Shown piece by piece: positions 62,357-64,000 of a stretch of DNA of 64,000 nt; the stretch's first letter is position 1, and each line of letters opens with the position of its first letter. The DNA is from Ruminococcus hominis (GTDB taxonomy: Bacteria; Bacillota; Clostridia; Lachnospirales; Lachnospiraceae). The stretch covers positions 806,001 through 870,000 of the forward strand of contig NZ_JACOPE010000001.1 in NCBI RefSeq assembly GCF_014287355.1. The letters run 5' to 3'. The notes beneath the pieces are model-generated. The model ran no database searches, was not told where the DNA came from, and saw only the letters and a list, made by a program, of their open reading frames with translations. The position numbers and the translations under genes were made by a program.

Positions 62357-63313
62357 ATGGCGGATCAGAAAGTAAGAGAAATGGAACCAGTGGAAACACA
62401 AATAGTTGAAATCATGCCACCGGACGTTGAAAATCTGATTTATGTAGTAAGAAACAAACAAGTCATGGTGGATAGTGATCTGGCAATGCTTTATCAGGTA
62501 GAAACGGGAGCGTTAAACAGAGCCGTTAAAAGAAATATTGCCAGATTTCCAGAAGATTTTCGATTTCAGCTTACAAAAGATGAATATGAAAACTTGAAAT
62601 GCCAATTTGGCACCTCAAATGGCAGTGGAACAGAAAATGGTTATGGTGGCAGACGTACATTACCGTATGTATTTACAGAGCAGGGAATATCCATGCTTGC
62701 AAGTGTATTGCATAGCGAGGTGGCAATTAATGTAAGTATAGGTATTATGCGTGCATTTGTAGAAATGCGACGGTTTATAGCCAACAATGCACTTTTGTTT
62801 GAAAGGATTAGTAACGTTGAGCTAAAACAACTGGAATATCAGAAAAAGACAGATGAAAAACTGGAGCAGATTTTTGAGTACATATCAGATCATGAGGAGT
62901 CTAATCAAAAGATATTTTTTGATGGTCAGATATATGATGCATTCAGCTTATTGATAGGACTGATTCAGAAAGCAGAAATGGAAATTGTTCTGGTAGATGG
63001 ATATGTGGATGTAGGAACATTAAATATTTTGTCAAAGAAGAAAGAAAATGTGGCGGTGACAGTTTATACACAGCAACGGACAAAATTATCTCAAACAGAT
63101 GTAGATAACTTTAATGTACAGTATCCTAAACTGGATGTGAAGTACACAAGAGCATTTCATGATCGTTTTTTAATTCTTGATAAAACGAAAGCATATCATG
63201 TGGGTGCGTCTTTGAAGGATGCAGGTAAAAAATGTTTTGGTATTAATCTGATTGAAGATGCAGGTATTGTAAGAGATATTTTACAGAGATTGGAATTGGA
63301 AACAGAAGAATAG
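62357..63313 (+). CDS. ORF6N-domain protein with C-terminal PLD-like domain
   Basis: The 318-residue protein has an N-terminal ORF6N (Bro/KilA-N-like) domain (about 20-120: NKQVMVDSDLAMLYQVET, NRAVKRN, FPEDFRFQLTKDE, LPYVFTEQGISMLA). A coiled linker follows (145-190). The C-terminus (about 195-315) is PLD-like, with FHDRFLILD resembling a degenerate HxK motif. Such proteins are frequent in phages and integrative elements, with roles in regulation or defence not established. ATG at 62357 follows GAGGAGA; a second ATG lies at 62384. Confidence 0.85.
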   Translation: MADQKVREMEPVETQIVEIMPPDVENLIYVVRNKQVMVDSDLAMLYQVETGALNRAVKRNIARFPEDFRFQLTKDEYENLKCQFGTSNGSGTENGYGGRRTLPYVFTEQGISMLASVLHSEVAINVSIGIMRAFVEMRRFIANNALLFERISNVELKQLEYQKKTDEKLEQIFEYISDHEESNQKIFFDGQIYDAFSLLIGLIQKAEMEIVLVDGYVDVGTLNILSKKKENVAVTVYTQQRTKLSQTDVDNFNVQYPKLDVKYTRAFHDRFLILDKTKAYHVGASLKDAGKKCFGINLIEDAGIVRDILQRLELETEE

Positions 63314-63392
63314 AAAAGTAAGTTATGCAGAAAGGCGTGAGTCATAAGAATATGGCTTGCGTCTTTTTCTGTCTGGAAAGGAAGTGGGGAGC

Positions 63393-63707
63393 ATGGCACA
63401 GATTTTTCGTGTAGAGAGAACTAAGAATTTTACGGTAATGAGTAATCACCATTTCAAGAATAAGAATCTGACATTGAAAGCGAAAGGTCTATTATCGCTG
63501 ATGTTAAGTTTGCCAGATGACTGGAATTACAATATGCAAGGACTGGCAACATTGAGCAGAGATGGGATTGATTCTGTTCGTTCTGCAATTAAGGAATTAG
63601 AGCATCATGGATATGTGGAACGTCATAGATTGCGTAATGAATATGGTTTTTATGGCGATACCGAATATATTATCCGGGAAGTTCCATTAGGAGAAGAAAA
63701 TGATTAA
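63393..63707 (+). CDS. Short HTH protein, N-terminal part of a replication-initiator-like family
   Basis: The 104-residue protein begins AQIFRVERTKNFTVMSNHHF and carries a winged HTH (residues ~35-85, LTLKAKGLLSLMLSLP, LATLSRDGIDSVRSAIKELEHHGYVER). This is the standard N-terminal domain of longer (about 250-300 aa) proteins in clostridial integrative elements and plasmids. Here a stop comes at residue 105, and the sequence after it looks decayed, so this may be a truncated gene. A GGAAAGGAAGTGGGG stretch precedes the ATG. Confidence 0.75.
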   Translation: MAQIFRVERTKNFTVMSNHHFKNKNLTLKAKGLLSLMLSLPDDWNYNMQGLATLSRDGIDSVRSAIKELEHHGYVERHRLRNEYGFYGDTEYIIREVPLGEEND

Positions 63708-63958
63708 GTGGAGCAGAGAAGTGCCTAAGGGTGGATAGTCCAATTTTGGACAATCAGGTCATAGGAAATTTCTATCTCCGGACATCAGAAAATAGGAAAA
63801 CCAGATATGGTAAATCCCATACTGGACAAACCGTTGCTATTAATAATCCATGTTATTAAATATGAATTATTAAAGAACTAGTAAATAAAATATCTATCTT
63901 ATCAATTCACGTAAGTATTAATAGGATTGGATAAGAAAAGAAAGAATGAGGTATGATT
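63708..63958 (+). pseudogene. Probable decayed 3' part of the HTH gene
   Basis: After the HTH stop, one frame reads KPDMVNPILDKPLL near 63797-63838 and another DSPILDNQVIGNFYL near 63737-63781. They resemble the proline-spaced linker repeats (PxLxxP) of full-length relatives but are in different frames and interrupted by stops. The last 130 bases are AT-rich without a recognised element apart from a GAGG site before the next gene. Confidence 0.45.
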
Positions 63959-64000
63959 ATGAGAATGATGAAAAATAACGATAATGAAACAATTGTGGTG
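63959..64000 (+). CDS. Unknown gene, 5' end only
   Basis: An ATG 7 nt after GAGG starts an open frame (MRMMKNNDNETIVV) that runs off the window. Too short to identify. Confidence 0.4.
   Translation, partial: MRMMKNNDNETIVV

Overview
The window looks like a chromosome segment of a gut Firmicute, most likely a Lachnospiraceae (Ruminococcus/Mediterraneibacter/Blautia/Dorea-like). This rests on the AT-rich coding style, strong AGGAGG ribosome binding sites, a bile salt hydrolase, TPP and NiCo riboswitches, Clostridia-type GPH and GH families, and a giant InlB-repeat surface protein. No rRNA, tRNA or CRISPR array was seen.

Layout. 0-0.7 kb: 3' end of an AAA-ATPase/PD-(D/E)XK gene. 0.7-4.7 kb: thiazole-branch thiamine operon (thiS-thiF-thiG-thiH-tenI/thiE) behind a consensus promoter and a TPP riboswitch with terminator. 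4.8-10.8 kb: DMT and MATE exporters, an HD hydrolase, a NiCo-riboswitch-controlled cation efflux gene, a U32-like cysteine-rich protein and a bile salt hydrolase. 10.9-12.5 kb: a complete IS4-family element with 27-bp inverted repeats and a 9-bp target duplication, inserted into a palindromic repeat. 12.7-23.8 kb: a LuxR-type regulator followed by a 2736-residue secreted repeat protein and three small secreted or membrane proteins, an apparent cell-surface locus. 23.9-32.5 kb: a second MATE exporter, a YeiH-type transporter divergent from a LysR regulator with a highly structured leader, a MetE-like methyltransferase, PAP2, DUF308 and ABC exporter genes.

32.6-62 kb is one large glycan/glycoside utilisation locus: GH43, two GH78 alpha-L-rhamnosidases, GH1, two GH2 enzymes, an esterase, a GPH sugar symporter, a two-component system, three AraC regulators, and the complete D-glucuronate to pyruvate + glyceraldehyde-3-phosphate route (uxaC, uxuB, uxuA, kdgK, eda). 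None of the glycosidases shows a signal peptide, so small rhamnose- and glucuronate-containing glycosides are probably imported and dismantled in the cytoplasm. 62-64 kb contains accessory-type genes (ORF6N/PLD-like protein, a short HTH protein with decayed downstream sequence) that suggest a mobile-element edge.

The most unusual feature is a family of long, nearly perfect palindromes built on a GGGGACGG unit. It occurs at eight loci between 4.6 and 30.7 kb, each starting within about 12 bp of a stop codon, and is absent from the glycan locus. Some copies are nested (several units per arm), two are perfect palindromes of 62 and 76 bp, and one is split by the IS element. A second unexplained structure is the ~175-nt multi-stem region between the YeiH-type gene and its LysR regulator.
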